The notes under the pieces were generated by a model that was not told the origin of the DNA, ran no database searches, and was given only the letters and a program-made list of their open reading frames with translations. The position numbers and the translations under genes are program-made. Below, in pieces: positions 1-8,711 of a DNA stretch of 38,746 bases. Each line of letters begins with the position of its first letter. The stretch's first letter is position 1. Source of the stretch: a bacterium (GTDB lineage Bacteria; Actinomycetota; Acidimicrobiia; Spongiisociales; UBA5794); NCBI GenBank assembly GCA_024226255.1, contig JAAELU010000451.1, positions 1 through 38,746 on the forward strand, read 5' to 3'.

Positions 1-4
1 CACG

Positions 5-988
5 ATGAGGGCCATCGTGCAGAACAAGTACGGATCGCCCGACACGTACGAACTCGAGGAAATCGCCAGGCCGACGGCCGACGAGGGCCAAGTCCTGATC
101 CGGGTGTATGCCGCCGGAGTCAACCCCGCCGACTGGCACATGATGACCGGTACGCCACGACTGGTTCGGATCGGCGGGGGTGGATTCCTCAAGCCCAAGG
201 CGAATGTCCCCGGCCTGGATCTGGCGGGGCGGGTCGAAGCCGTCGGTGACGGCGTGACGGAGTTTCAAGTCGGTGATGACGTCTTCGGCGAAGCCGGCCG
301 CGGCTATGCCGAGTACGCCACTGCTGCAGTGCGACAGATTGTGTCCAAGCCGGCGAACCTGACCTTCGAAGAGGCGGCCGCAGTACCTATTGCCGCATTG
401 ACCGCCTTGCAGGGTTTGCGAGACAAGGGCCAGATCGAGGCGGGCCAGAGAGTCCTCGTAAACGGCGCGTCCGGTGGCGTCGGAACCTTCGCAGTTCAAA
501 TCGCCAAAGCGTTCGGAGCCGAGGTCACTGCGGTTGCCAGCACACGAAACCTGGAAATGGTGAAGTCGATCGGAGCCGATCACGTGATTGACTACACCGA
601 AGAGGACTTCACGAAGAGCGGCCAATTCGATCTGGTTTTCGACGCGGTCGGAACACGTTCACTATCTGACTGCAGGCGGGCGCTCACGCCGGCGGGCCGA
701 TATGTCGCCGCCAGTGGACCAAAGGCCAGCCACAAGATGCTCGGCCGGATGCTGGCAATGATGGTGCGTTCCATGCGTCGCCCGCAGAAGATGATGTCGA
801 TGCTCGCAAAGTCCACGCCAGACGACCTGGCGGCACTGCGAGACCTTCTCGAATCGGGAGAGGTCACTCCTGTGATGGACAGGACCTATCCCCTGGACCA
901 GGCTGCGGACGCTCTGCGCTACCAAGGCGAGGGACATGCTCAGGGCAAAACTGTCATCACCGTGATCGATGAATCTGAGGAGGCCTGA
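5..988 (+). CDS. Zinc-independent MDR-family NAD(P)H:quinone oxidoreductase-like protein
   Basis: This is a 327-residue medium-chain dehydrogenase/reductase of the quinone oxidoreductase subgroup. Such enzymes use NAD(P)H to reduce quinones or activated double bonds in the cytoplasm; the substrate here cannot be read. It starts like the family (MRAIVQNKYG), has the GroES-like domain over about residues 1-120, and carries the nucleotide-binding glycine motif GASGGVG at residues 154-160. The cysteine and histidine ligands of catalytic zinc in alcohol dehydrogenases are not evident. Length is normal. The start lies four bases from the window edge, so its ribosome-binding site and promoter are outside. 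It is followed one base later by a DUF385 gene and then by a frameshifted paralogue of itself, suggesting a local duplication. Confidence 0.9.
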   Translation: MRAIVQNKYGSPDTYELEEIARPTADEGQVLIRVYAAGVNPADWHMMTGTPRLVRIGGGGFLKPKANVPGLDLAGRVEAVGDGVTEFQVGDDVFGEAGRGYAEYATAAVRQIVSKPANLTFEEAAAVPIAALTALQGLRDKGQIEAGQRVLVNGASGGVGTFAVQIAKAFGAEVTAVASTRNLEMVKSIGADHVIDYTEEDFTKSGQFDLVFDAVGTRSLSDCRRALTPAGRYVAASGPKASHKMLGRMLAMMVRSMRRPQKMMSMLAKSTPDDLAALRDLLESGEVTPVMDRTYPLDQAADALRYQGEGHAQGKTVITVIDESEEA

Positions 989-989
989 G

Positions 990-1361
990 ATGCCCTTGCC
1001 GAAACTGCTGGCCCGGGTAAACAAACGAACGTTCAACAAGATGGAGATCAAGAAAGGGGTGAGACCAACCCTCACCCATGTGGGCCGAAAGTCGGGGATG
1101 GAATACAAGGTGCCCCTCGATGCGCACGCCGTTGCCGGCGGCTACATCTTCATCCTGATGTACGGGGCGGATTCTGATTGGGTCAGGAACATTCTGGTCG
1201 CCGGCACCGCTCGACTCACGATTGACGGGAAGGAGATCGACCTGGTGTCACCTCGGGTAATCAACACGGAAGCCGCGTGGGCCCAACTCCCGACCACAGC
1301 GAAGGCGCCCCCGGGTTTCGCGAAGGTCACCGAGTATCTGCAGATGGATACCTGCAGCTAG
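990..1361 (+). CDS. DUF385 / nitroreductase-family deazaflavin-dependent oxidoreductase
   Basis: This 123-residue protein has the hallmark segment THVGRKSGMEYKVPL (about residues 29-43) of the actinobacterial DUF385 family, which includes the F420-dependent nitroreductase Ddn. Members are small split-barrel proteins that bind F420 or a related flavin; the substrate here is unknown. An in-frame ATG at 969 lies inside the upstream gene, but the start at 990 is preferred because GAGGAGG at 977-983 sits six bases before it. It begins one base after the upstream MDR stop and is almost certainly co-transcribed with it. The C-terminus (ending DTCS) is close to the usual length of the shorter members. 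Family assignment is strong; function is inferred only from the family. Confidence 0.85.
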   Translation: MPLPKLLARVNKRTFNKMEIKKGVRPTLTHVGRKSGMEYKVPLDAHAVAGGYIFILMYGADSDWVRNILVAGTARLTIDGKEIDLVSPRVINTEAAWAQLPTTAKAPPGFAKVTEYLQMDTCS

Positions 1362-1391
1362 CTACGCTCCCCCCTGGCTATGAAGGGTGCC

Positions 1392-2398
1392 ATGAAAGCG
1401 ATCGTCCAGCGCGGCTACGGCCCTCCTGAAACAGTGTTGAGTCTGTGGGAGGTCGCCAAGCCATCGCTCGGCGATGACCAGGTTCTGGTTCGAGTTCGGG
1501 CGGCATCAGTCCACCCGGACGTCTGGCACGTAGTGACTGGAAGGCCCTGGTTCCTCCGCGTCATCGGGTCGGATTCCTCAGGCCAAAGGTCAAGGTGCCG
1601 GGAACGGATATTGCCGGCGAAATTGAGGCTACCGGCAAGAACGTAACGCGGTTCCAAGTCGGCGACGCGGTCTTTGGTGAGATCGTTCGCGGCCACCAAT
1701 GGAAGAATGGCGGCGCCTACGCAGAATATGCCGCAGTGCCGCAAGCCATGCTCGAACTCAAGCCGGAATCGCTGAGCTTCGAGCAAGCGGCGGCGGTGCC
1801 AACATCGGGGCTCATTGCCCACCAAGGTATGCGAGATGAAGGCCGGGTGGCGTCGGGAGACAAGGTGCTGGTGAACGGTGCCGGTGGTGCGGTAGGCACC
1901 TTTGCCGTCCAGATCGCCAAGGCCTACGGGGCCGAGGTTACGGCGGTCGACAGCCCGAACAAGCTCGCCATGCTGACCACGATCGCGGATCACGTTGTCG
2001 ACTACACCAGCGAGGACTTCACGACGGGCACCACGCGCTACGACCTGATCTTCGACGTTCCGGGAAACCGCTCGTTCGACGACTTGAAACGTGCCCTTGT
2101 CGAAGGCGGGCGTTACGTGCTCATCGGACACGACGACTTCGGGCGACGCGGCAATCGCTTGATCGGTGGCACGATTGGCCGCATCCTCAAGCTGCAAATC
2201 CTGGCCCCGTTCGGCCGCCGCAATGACGCCGACTCCACCACCAAGACCGAGGATCCGCTGGCTGTCTTGGCGGAGTTCCTCGAGACCGGGAGTATCTCGC
2301 CAACCATCGACTCGACGTTCCCGCTGGCCGACGCCGCCAAAGCGATCCGATTCATCGCTGAGGGCCAACCCACGGGCAAGGTTGTCCTGGTCATCTGA
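1392..2398 (+). pseudogene. Frameshifted MDR-family quinone oxidoreductase (paralogue of the first gene)
   Basis: The region encodes a second quinone-oxidoreductase-like protein, split across two frames. The first frame starts at ATG 1392 (MKAIVQRGYG), with AAGGG at 1383-1387 as a plausible ribosome-binding site, and reads correctly to about 1570. The family sequence then continues in another frame as GFLRPKVKVPGTDIAGEIEA and runs to the stop at 2396-2398. Aligned with the gene at 5-988, the join matches loss of a single base near 1568-1574. The second part holds the glycine motif VNGAGGAVGTFAVQIAKAYG and ends in the usual GKVVLVI. One residue is also missing relative to the paralogue before ADHVVDYT. 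It may be a true pseudogene or a sequencing error; everything apart from the shift looks intact. Confidence 0.82.
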
Positions 2399-2401
2399 GC
2401 A

Positions 2402-3256
2402 TCACACATCGAGCGACAGCAGGTCTTGTCCCACGGTGATCTGACCCGCGTAGATCTGCCGGATTTCGGCTATTAGTGCCTCGAGCATCGGCTGCGATTT
2501 CTGGCGGAGGTGAGTCAGCACGAGGTGGTTACACCCAGCATCTGCCGCGATCGCGGCCACCTGGGGGCCACCTGCGAGCACATGCTCGGACAGGAACCGG
2601 GTCTCATCGGAATCGATCTCGTCACTCGCCAGATAACAGCATGCAACCAGCACGTCGGTGGCGTCAACGAGCTGAGCGAGGTCCCGGCCCGCAACTGCAT
2701 CACCGGTGATCGTCACTGCCTTCTCCTCGGCCTCGACCCGATACCCGACAGCTGTCCACTCATCGTCGCCGAGGCCCAGCGCGCTCTCGCCGTGTTCCAC
2801 CCTTCCAACGACGACCCGGACTCCCGGATCCGGTTGCACATATCCCGACTCAACATCATGAGCTGTCACGATATCGGCGATGCTTCTGATCGTGTGGCCG
2901 TTCACCTCCGCCTCACGGATCCGGAACCTGATGTCCGCGACATACACCTGCTCAAAGATCGCCGAGACGATGGCGCCGGTGCCGCGGGGCCCGTAGACGG
3001 CGAGCGGTTCATCGCGACCGTGATTCCACGCTGCCATGAGCAAGTCCCCCAACCCTCCGACGTGGTCGAAGTGATGGTGGGTGATGAAGATCGCGTCAAG
3101 TTCATCGGGAGCGACATCGATTCGAGCCAGCTGGGTCGCAACGCCCCGCCCGGCGTCGAACAACAAGCAGAGCCCGTCGACTTCGACCAGGGTGGATGGA
3201 CCCTGCCTCTCAGGATCCGGCCGTGGCCCACCGGTGCCGAGCAAACTGACACGCAT
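2402..3256 (-). CDS. MBL-fold metallo-hydrolase (RNase Z-like subgroup)
   Basis: This is a 284-residue metallo-beta-lactamase-fold hydrolase. The zinc-binding motif H60-x-H62-x-D64-H65 lies in the segment THHHFDHVGG, preceded by the family's LFDAGRG turn at residues 32-38. Later histidines (for example in VLTHLRQK near residue 250) are in place to complete the metal site. The overall pattern resembles RNase Z/ElaC and arylsulfatase-like MBL proteins, but the tRNase exosite arm is not obvious, so a small-molecule ester or phosphodiester substrate is equally possible. The reverse-strand sequence TGAGGG lies about six bases before the ATG at 3256. The gene converges on the frameshifted MDR gene with three bases between the stops. 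Confidence 0.85.
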   Translation of the reverse strand: MRVSLLGTGGPRPDPERQGPSTLVEVDGLCLLFDAGRGVATQLARIDVAPDELDAIFITHHHFDHVGGLGDLLMAAWNHGRDEPLAVYGPRGTGAIVSAIFEQVYVADIRFRIREAEVNGHTIRSIADIVTAHDVESGYVQPDPGVRVVVGRVEHGESALGLGDDEWTAVGYRVEAEEKAVTITGDAVAGRDLAQLVDATDVLVACCYLASDEIDSDETRFLSEHVLAGGPQVAAIAADAGCNHLVLTHLRQKSQPMLEALIAEIRQIYAGQITVGQDLLSLDV

Positions 3257-3265
3257 GAGAATCCC

Positions 3266-3358
3266 TCAGACCGGCTTCATGGGCCCGGCAGGTTCGAAGT
3301 AGCTCCAGCCATCCATCGCCGGAGGCTCGATGCCGCGCTGCGTCAAGATCGGATTCAT
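3266..3358 (-). CDS. Possible 30-residue small protein upstream of the MBL hydrolase
   Basis: A short reverse-strand frame starting MNPILTQRGIEPPAMDGW and ending GPMKPV stops nine bases before the MBL hydrolase start, so its stop overlaps that gene's ribosome-binding region. I counted G or C at 25 of its 30 third codon positions, a coding-like bias that falls to about half in the codons upstream of the ATG. A TATTCT box at 3366-3371 on the reverse strand ends seven bases before the ATG, the spacing of a leaderless actinobacterial transcript. No homologue is recognised. It could be a real small protein translationally coupled to the hydrolase, or just 5' leader sequence. Confidence 0.35.
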   Translation of the reverse strand: MNPILTQRGIEPPAMDGWSYFEPAGPMKPV

Positions 3359-3422
3359 GCTTGCCAGAATAGGGCCATATGGTCGCTCGAAGGATGAAGA
3401 GCCTCCCGAATCTGGCTCCATC

Positions 3423-3428
3423 TAGAAT
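3423..3428 (+). promoter_or_regulatory. -10 box of a leaderless promoter (TAGAAT)
   Basis: TAGAAT lies six bases before the ATG at 3435, and no Shine-Dalgarno sequence is visible. This is the arrangement of a leaderless transcript. No good -35 hexamer is seen, as is common in actinobacteria. Confidence 0.55.
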
Positions 3429-3434
3429 CGTTGC

Positions 3435-3761
3435 ATGGAGCAACACTGGACGACATCGAAGTCCACCACGAAGCGTTGGGTATTGCTTGGACTGATTGCC
3501 GTGCTGTTGCTTTCGGCTTGTGCCGCTGGAACCAACCCAGCCGTCGATGTGCCGGGGTCCGACGGACACACCGCCGGATTCTGGACCGGCCTGTGGCACG
3601 GCTTCATTCTGCCGATCACATTCGTGGTTTCCCTGTTCACCGAAAACGTCAACATCTACGAGGTTCACAACACGGGCGGTTGGTACGACTTCGGGTTCCT
3701 CTTTGGAGCGTCTTCAGTGTTCGGTGGCGGTGGAGCGGGCGCCAAACGCACAAAACGCTGA
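3435..3761 (+). CDS. Small conserved lipoprotein/membrane protein of unknown function
   Basis: This 108-residue protein has a lysine-containing N-terminus, a hydrophobic stretch (VLLGLIAVLLL) and a lipobox ending in Cys29 (LLSAC), so it is probably a lipoprotein. A second hydrophobic segment follows (GFILPITFVVSLF), then the tract VNIYEVHNTGGWYDFGF, a Gly-rich stretch and a basic tail. The aromatic/asparagine-rich tract resembles a family of small uncharacterised membrane proteins I have seen across bacteria, but I cannot name a function. Translation probably starts without a leader from the ATG at 3435. It is divergent from the MBL hydrolase side and lies upstream of the formiminotransferase gene, which has its own promoter-like box. 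Confidence 0.75.
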   Translation: MEQHWTTSKSTTKRWVLLGLIAVLLLSACAAGTNPAVDVPGSDGHTAGFWTGLWHGFILPITFVVSLFTENVNIYEVHNTGGWYDFGFLFGASSVFGGGGAGAKRTKR

Positions 3762-3811
3762 GCGTGCGTCAATTCGCCCGCGAGGCGCGGCCATTTGAGT
3801 TCGACGCTCTC

Positions 3812-3817
3812 TAGTCT
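3812..3817 (+). promoter_or_regulatory. -10 box (TAGTCT) upstream of the formiminotransferase gene
   Basis: TAGTCT fits the TANNNT -10 consensus and is followed by a short 5' leader containing AAAGGA at 3831-3836, five bases before the ATG at 3842. The same CTAGTCT string occurs ahead of the oxidoreductase operon near 10279. No clear -35 is seen. Confidence 0.4.
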
Positions 3818-3841
3818 GCCGACTACACCGAAAGGACACCG

Positions 3842-5521
3842 ATGCAGAACCTGATCGAGTGCGTCCCAAACTTCAGCGAAGGCCGCGACCGAGTCGTGAT
3901 CGACGCCATCGTGGGCGAGATCGAGACGGTGGACGGCGTCACGCTTCTCGACGTCGATCCCGGTGCCGCCACGAACCGAACGGTTGTTACGTTTGTTGGT
4001 CCCCCCGACGAGGTCATCGAAGCGGCCGTCAGGGCTATCGCCAAGGCGACCGAGCTGATCGACATGAGCCAGCATGCGGGTGAGCATCCGCGGTTCGGGG
4101 CAACCGACGTGTGCCCTTTGGTTCCAGTCTCCGGGATCTCAATGGAGGAGACCGTGGAGTACGCCAGGGAGTTGGCGCAACGGCTCGCCGACGAACTTGG
4201 TCTCTCGATCTATTGCTACGAAGACGCAGCGCTCTCCGCCGCCCGGCGCAATCTTGCCGACGTGCGGGAGGGCGAATACGAGGGCTTGGCATCGCGGCTC
4301 GAGGACCCGGGCTGGAAGCCCGACTTTGGCCCTGCCACATTCAATCCACGTTCGGGAGCAACCGCCGTGGGCGCTCGTGGCTTTCTCGTCGCTTACAACG
4401 TCAACCTCAATACCACCTCGACACGGCGAGCCAACGCCATCGCATTCGACGTTCGGGAGCGGGGACGGCTGAAACGAACTGGAGATCCGCTCACAGGCAC
4501 GATCGAACTTGATGAGGACGGCGAGCAAGTCTGGGTCCCCGGATCCCTGGAGAAGGTCAAGGCGATCGGCTGGTTCATCGACGAGTACGGGGTCGCTCAG
4601 ATCTCGATGAACCTCACCGACATTGGAGTCACTCCGGTGCATGTCGCGTTCGACGAAGTTGTGGCGCGTGCCGACGCCCGAGGAATACGTGTGACGGGCT
4701 CCGAGCTCGTCGGACTGATTCCGCTGAAGTCGATGCTCGACGCCGGCCGGCATTACCTCCGAAAGCAACATCGCTCCACGGGCGTCTCGGAGGACGAGTT
4801 GATCAAGATCGCCGTGAAATCGATGGGCCTCGACGAACTCGGTCCATTTGATCCCCAAGAGAAGATCATTGAGTACGCGGTCGCGCCGCCCGCGGGCAGG
4901 CTGGCTGGGTTGGCCGTGAAGCGTTTCGTCGAGGAAACCGCCTCAGAGTCGGTGGCACCAGGCGGCGGTTCTGTCTCGGCCAACCTCGGTGCGCTCGGAG
5001 CCGCTCTTGGAACCATGGTGGCCAATCTGTCTTCGCACAAACGCGGCTGGGATGACCGCTGGGAGGAGTTTTCGGACTGGGCCGAAAAGGGAAAGGCGTG
5101 TCATGACGAGCTGGTGAAGTTGATCGACGCCGACACGGAAGCTTTCACGGAGATCATGGCGGCCTTCGGGTTGCCGAACACGTCCGCGGCTGAGAAGTCG
5201 CAACGTAGCGAGGCCATCCAGGCCGCCACCCGGCTCGCGATCGAAATCCCGCTACGAGTTATGGAGGTGAGCCTCCAGTCGATGGAAGTCATTGCGAAGA
5301 TGGCCACAATTGGCATACCGGCGTCAGTCTCCGATGCCGGCGTTGGAGCTTTGTGTGCCCGATCGGCCGTGATGGGCGCTTACCTCAACGTGCGGATCAA
5401 CGCCGCCACACTCAGTGACCGGACCAAGGCCGCCGAGTACCTCGAACGCGGTCTCGAGATGCAAGACCGCGCGGTTGCTGCCGAGGCGGAGATACTTGCT
5501 GAGGTGGATAGAAGGCTCTGA
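3842..5521 (+). CDS. ftcD: Bifunctional glutamate formiminotransferase / formiminotetrahydrofolate cyclodeaminase
   Basis: This 559-residue protein joins the two enzymes that move the formimino group from formiminoglutamate to tetrahydrofolate and then release ammonia to give methenyl-THF, the end of one histidine-degradation route. The formiminotransferase part begins MQNLIECVPNFSEGRD and includes SQHAGEHPRFGATDVCP, where His82 falls at the same number as the catalytic histidine of the mammalian enzyme. The cyclodeaminase part occupies about residues 360-559, with the typical ESVAPGGGSVSANLGALGAA. Length matches animal-type fusions (about 540). No other histidine-utilisation gene is seen in the window, so it may serve one-carbon supply. 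The start is supported by AAAGGA five bases upstream. It converges with the amidohydrolase. Confidence 0.95.
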   Translation: MQNLIECVPNFSEGRDRVVIDAIVGEIETVDGVTLLDVDPGAATNRTVVTFVGPPDEVIEAAVRAIAKATELIDMSQHAGEHPRFGATDVCPLVPVSGISMEETVEYARELAQRLADELGLSIYCYEDAALSAARRNLADVREGEYEGLASRLEDPGWKPDFGPATFNPRSGATAVGARGFLVAYNVNLNTTSTRRANAIAFDVRERGRLKRTGDPLTGTIELDEDGEQVWVPGSLEKVKAIGWFIDEYGVAQISMNLTDIGVTPVHVAFDEVVARADARGIRVTGSELVGLIPLKSMLDAGRHYLRKQHRSTGVSEDELIKIAVKSMGLDELGPFDPQEKIIEYAVAPPAGRLAGLAVKRFVEETASESVAPGGGSVSANLGALGAALGTMVANLSSHKRGWDDRWEEFSDWAEKGKACHDELVKLIDADTEAFTEIMAAFGLPNTSAAEKSQRSEAIQAATRLAIEIPLRVMEVSLQSMEVIAKMATIGIPASVSDAGVGALCARSAVMGAYLNVRINAATLSDRTKAAEYLERGLEMQDRAVAAEAEILAEVDRRL

Positions 5522-5537
5522 AGCCTGCGCGCGATCC

Positions 5538-6998
5538 TCAGAGCTGGGTTCCCGGACCCTCCGGATAGCGGACCGCTCCCCACATCCCCGCTCGCTCCAT
5601 GGGCACCTCGATCCCGACTCGCTCGAAGGCCAGAACCTGCTCACGTCGGGCGCCGGCAAGCACCTCGTCGATGTCAACCGTGTTGAGCTGACGGCCCTGC
5701 ATCACAACCTCACCCTCGACAATCACGGTATCGACATCAGCGCCTGTGGCGAAGTAGACGATTTGATGAACAGGGTGCGTGAACGGTGTCAGGTGTGGCT
5801 TCTGCGTATCGACGATGATCAGATCGGCTGCCTTACCCACCTCAATCGAGCCAATCTCGTTTGCCATCCCGAGGGCGGCCGCCGAGCCGCTCGTCGCCAT
5901 TTGCAGTGTCATTCCTGGGGGGAACAACGACGGATCCCGTCGATCTGCTCGGTGATAGCGGGTTAGCTGGAACATGTGGCGGAACATGTCGGCCGAGCGG
6001 TCCGGTGCCGTTGCGTCGGAGCCCAAGCCAACCGTCACACCAGCGGCGATCAGTTCCGGTACAGGGCAGCGTCCTAACTGAGAGAAGATGGCCGAAGGGT
6101 TGTGAGCTACAGACGCACCGCTAGTAGCAAACAATTCGATGTGATCGTCACTGAGATCAATGGAATGTGACAACAGCGAACGGGGGCCCAGCAAACCGAG
6201 CCGGGAGCTCGCCTCCACCGTGTCTGCCCGGTGCCCGTCCTGAACGATGAGCAGCTCGGCTGTCTCTGCCAGTTGGCGCACCTCGGCGGCCCCCGCGACC
6301 AGCTCGGGGTCAGGAGAGCTGCCTATGTCATCCATGCTCAGCGTTGGGTAGGTGAGCGCCACCGCTGATCTCGAGCTCGACTGCCACTCTCGGGCCAATG
6401 ACTCGACGACTGAGAGTTGGTCGGCGAATCGGCTGGCGACTTGTTTGGCGACCCCGCCGTGATGTTCTGTCGACATCTTCGGGAAAGGGGGCGCTCCAGG
6501 GCCCACAGCCACAACGGCACGCGAGCCAACGTCGGCGTAGCCCTGCAGATGAGCGTTGCCGTGGCTGGGGTCGTCGGCGCGAATCGTGTCGCCCGCCCCG
6601 CCGAGCATTGAAAGTGACGTTGTTGTGCCGGCCATCAGCTTCTCAACAGCCGTTAGCCGCGCCTCCGCTTTCCAGAATCCTGGCGTGGCGCCGTGTAGGT
6701 AGACCCGCTGACACGCTTCCATCCACATGCCGAGGTCATCTGCCATCGTCCGGATCAGCGAATGACCGGCATGGCCGTGGGCATCGACCAGACCCGGCAT
6801 GGCGAGGCCGTCCGGCATGTCGATGCGATCACGCGCCTCGTGATTGGCGACCAGCTCAATGGCGGGTCCGACAGCGATGATTGCTCCTCGGTCGATCGCG
6901 ATAGCGCCATCACGGATCACACGATGATCGGGGTCGACCGTTATCACCGTGCCTACCGTGACGAGCAGGTCAACTCGAGATGCTTCCGACTGTGTCAT
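5538..6998 (-). CDS. Amidohydrolase-superfamily deaminase/hydrolase (TrzN/MTA-deaminase-like)
   Basis: This is a 486-residue metal-dependent amidohydrolase. The strand-1 metal motif H74-x-H76 sits in MPGLVDAHGHAGHS. The later landmarks follow in order: a histidine in VQDGHRADTVE, one in LLSHSIDLSDDH, the SVAHNPSAIF segment, and the aspartate in GLGSDATAPDRSADMF. This is the layout of cytosine/guanine/MTA-SAH deaminases and triazine hydrolases; the true substrate is not readable. The frame stays open further upstream, but ATG 6998 is chosen because it overlaps the ligase stop by four bases (ATGA) and begins just before the family's first conserved strand. It is the last gene of an operon with the acyl-CoA ligase, an unusual partner that hints at a catabolic pathway for an amide or N-heterocycle. 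Confidence 0.88.
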   Translation of the reverse strand: MTQSEASRVDLLVTVGTVITVDPDHRVIRDGAIAIDRGAIIAVGPAIELVANHEARDRIDMPDGLAMPGLVDAHGHAGHSLIRTMADDLGMWMEACQRVYLHGATPGFWKAEARLTAVEKLMAGTTTSLSMLGGAGDTIRADDPSHGNAHLQGYADVGSRAVVAVGPGAPPFPKMSTEHHGGVAKQVASRFADQLSVVESLAREWQSSSRSAVALTYPTLSMDDIGSSPDPELVAGAAEVRQLAETAELLIVQDGHRADTVEASSRLGLLGPRSLLSHSIDLSDDHIELFATSGASVAHNPSAIFSQLGRCPVPELIAAGVTVGLGSDATAPDRSADMFRHMFQLTRYHRADRRDPSLFPPGMTLQMATSGSAAALGMANEIGSIEVGKAADLIIVDTQKPHLTPFTHPVHQIVYFATGADVDTVIVEGEVVMQGRQLNTVDIDEVLAGARREQVLAFERVGIEVPMERAGMWGAVRYPEGPGTQL

Positions 6999-8686
6999 CT
7001 GCTGGTGCTGAGCTTGGGGGCCTCGGTGATGCCCGCAGCCGCCAATTCTGCTGCGATCTGGTCCCTCAGCACGTACTTCTTGACTTTGGTCCCAGACATC
7101 GGCCACTCCTCAACGAAGCGGACATAACGGGGCACTTTGAACGTCGCGATCGCACCAAGACAGAACGAAACAATCTCGTCTTCGGACACAGTGGCCCCCG
7201 GAGCCAGCTGGACGAATGCGGCGGGGACCTCGCTGTAGCGCGCATCGGGAGCGGCGACGACCTGAGCTACGGCCACTGCCTCATGGCGCAGCAAGAAGCC
7301 TTCAACCTCGGCGGCTGCGACGTTCTCGCCGCCCACTTTCATCATGTCCTTGAGTCGTCCGGCAAACTGGAGGCGGCCCGCTCGGTCCATCGAACCGAGA
7401 TCGCCGGAGTGGAACCACCGTCCCTCGTCGAACGCGGCCTCCGTCTGGTCAGGGTCGTTGTAGTAGCCGTCAAACACCGACCAGCCGCGATACAGGATCT
7501 CTCCCACGACACCGGGTTCGACCAATTCGCCATTCTCGTGATCCACGATCTTGACCTCGAGTCCCGGAAGGGGACGCCCGGTGGTCGTGATTCGGTCCTC
7601 CAGCGAATCACCGACCTCACCAAGTGTCATGAAAGAACATGCCTCGGTACTCCCGAAACCGGACACCTGCACCACGTTGGGAGTTCGCTCCTGGAGCTGT
7701 CGAAGTCGCTCGGGAACACCGACGTTGAAGATCAGTCGGAGCCGCGGCATTGCGGCGATGTCGAAGTCGGGATGGTCGAGCACCGCCATCCAGAGCATCT
7801 CAAAAGCGGGAATCGCGATCGTGCATCGCTCATCTCGGAGCTGGCGGGCGCCTACGCCCGGGTCGAAGCGACCGTTGTGGCAGTAGGTTGCCCCGACCGC
7901 AAAGCACGCAAACGCGAAGGCGATCCCACCGATGTGATAGAGCGGCAGCGGCGTCCACATCACGTCATGGGAATTGAGAGAGAAGCGGGTGCGGGCGACA
8001 GTCAGGCCCTCGCGTACAAGGGCTTCATGGGAAAGCATCGCTCCCTTCGGGTTGGCGGTGGTCCCAGACGTGTACATCAGGACCGCGGTGTCCCGTATCC
8101 GAACCGTGAGCCTGCGGTCATTGAGCGCTTCGTCTGACACTGAAGCATTCGCCACGGCCATGTCATCAACATCCAACTCCCAGGCAGCACCCGCTCGTCC
8201 ATTGACATAGATCGACCGCAGTTGAGGTGCTTCGGCCAGCGACAGTTGCTTGTCGGGAGACTCGCTGAGCGAAGGGAAGGCGTCCTCCAACAGCTGCCTG
8301 TGTTCGCCGACCTCACCTCCATCGGGACTTCCCATCAAAACTCGCATGTCGGAGTTGGCAACCACGTAAGCGAGCTCGGCAGACTTGAAACGAACATTGA
8401 TTGGGACCCCGACGCCGCCGACTTTGGCGGCACCTACCAGTGCTGCGTAGTAGTCGATACCTTGTTCCATTCGGATGCCGACCTTGTCCCCAGACGCAAC
8501 GCCAAGGTGGAAGAACAGGCGAGCAAAGTCATCGGAGCGCCGCGCGAACTCCGGGTAGGTGGCGCGCTCGTCCGGAAAGACGACTGCATCGTTCGACCAC
8601 TGCGCCGCCGCTTGATCGACACAGTCGCCGACCGTCGTCGCCGCAATGAAACCCGCGGCTGGGCCACCGGATTGAACCATCACCAC
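6995..8686 (-). CDS. AMP-forming acyl-CoA synthetase/ligase
   Basis: This 563-residue member of the ANL superfamily activates a carboxylic acid with ATP and CoA. The P-loop-like motif is MYTSGTTANPKGAMLSH. It is followed by the FGSTEACSF adenine-binding turn, the hinge region SGDLGSMDRAGRLQFAGR, and the C-terminal KDMMKVGGENV motif, with the catalytic lysine near the end (GTKVKKYVLRDQ). Length is typical of fatty-acid or aromatic-acid CoA ligases. The GTG at 8686 is favoured because GAAGGAG (8695-8701 on the reverse strand) lies eight bases upstream; an ATG at 8680 is the alternative. The gene precedes and overlaps the amidohydrolase and sits just downstream of a chimeric remnant of other catabolic genes. 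Confidence 0.93.
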   Translation of the reverse strand: MVMVQSGGPAAGFIAATTVGDCVDQAAAQWSNDAVVFPDERATYPEFARRSDDFARLFFHLGVASGDKVGIRMEQGIDYYAALVGAAKVGGVGVPINVRFKSAELAYVVANSDMRVLMGSPDGGEVGEHRQLLEDAFPSLSESPDKQLSLAEAPQLRSIYVNGRAGAAWELDVDDMAVANASVSDEALNDRRLTVRIRDTAVLMYTSGTTANPKGAMLSHEALVREGLTVARTRFSLNSHDVMWTPLPLYHIGGIAFAFACFAVGATYCHNGRFDPGVGARQLRDERCTIAIPAFEMLWMAVLDHPDFDIAAMPRLRLIFNVGVPERLRQLQERTPNVVQVSGFGSTEACSFMTLGEVGDSLEDRITTTGRPLPGLEVKIVDHENGELVEPGVVGEILYRGWSVFDGYYNDPDQTEAAFDEGRWFHSGDLGSMDRAGRLQFAGRLKDMMKVGGENVAAAEVEGFLLRHEAVAVAQVVAAPDARYSEVPAAFVQLAPGATVSEDEIVSFCLGAIATFKVPRYVRFVEEWPMSGTKVKKYVLRDQIAAELAAAGITEAPKLSTSR

Positions 8687-8711
8687 CGCTCACTCTCCTT
8701 CAGGGTTCTCG

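Noticed and set aside
2510..3397. Long forward open frame across the MBL hydrolase
   Set aside because: It is antisense to a protein with a complete HxHxDH motif and shows no family features.
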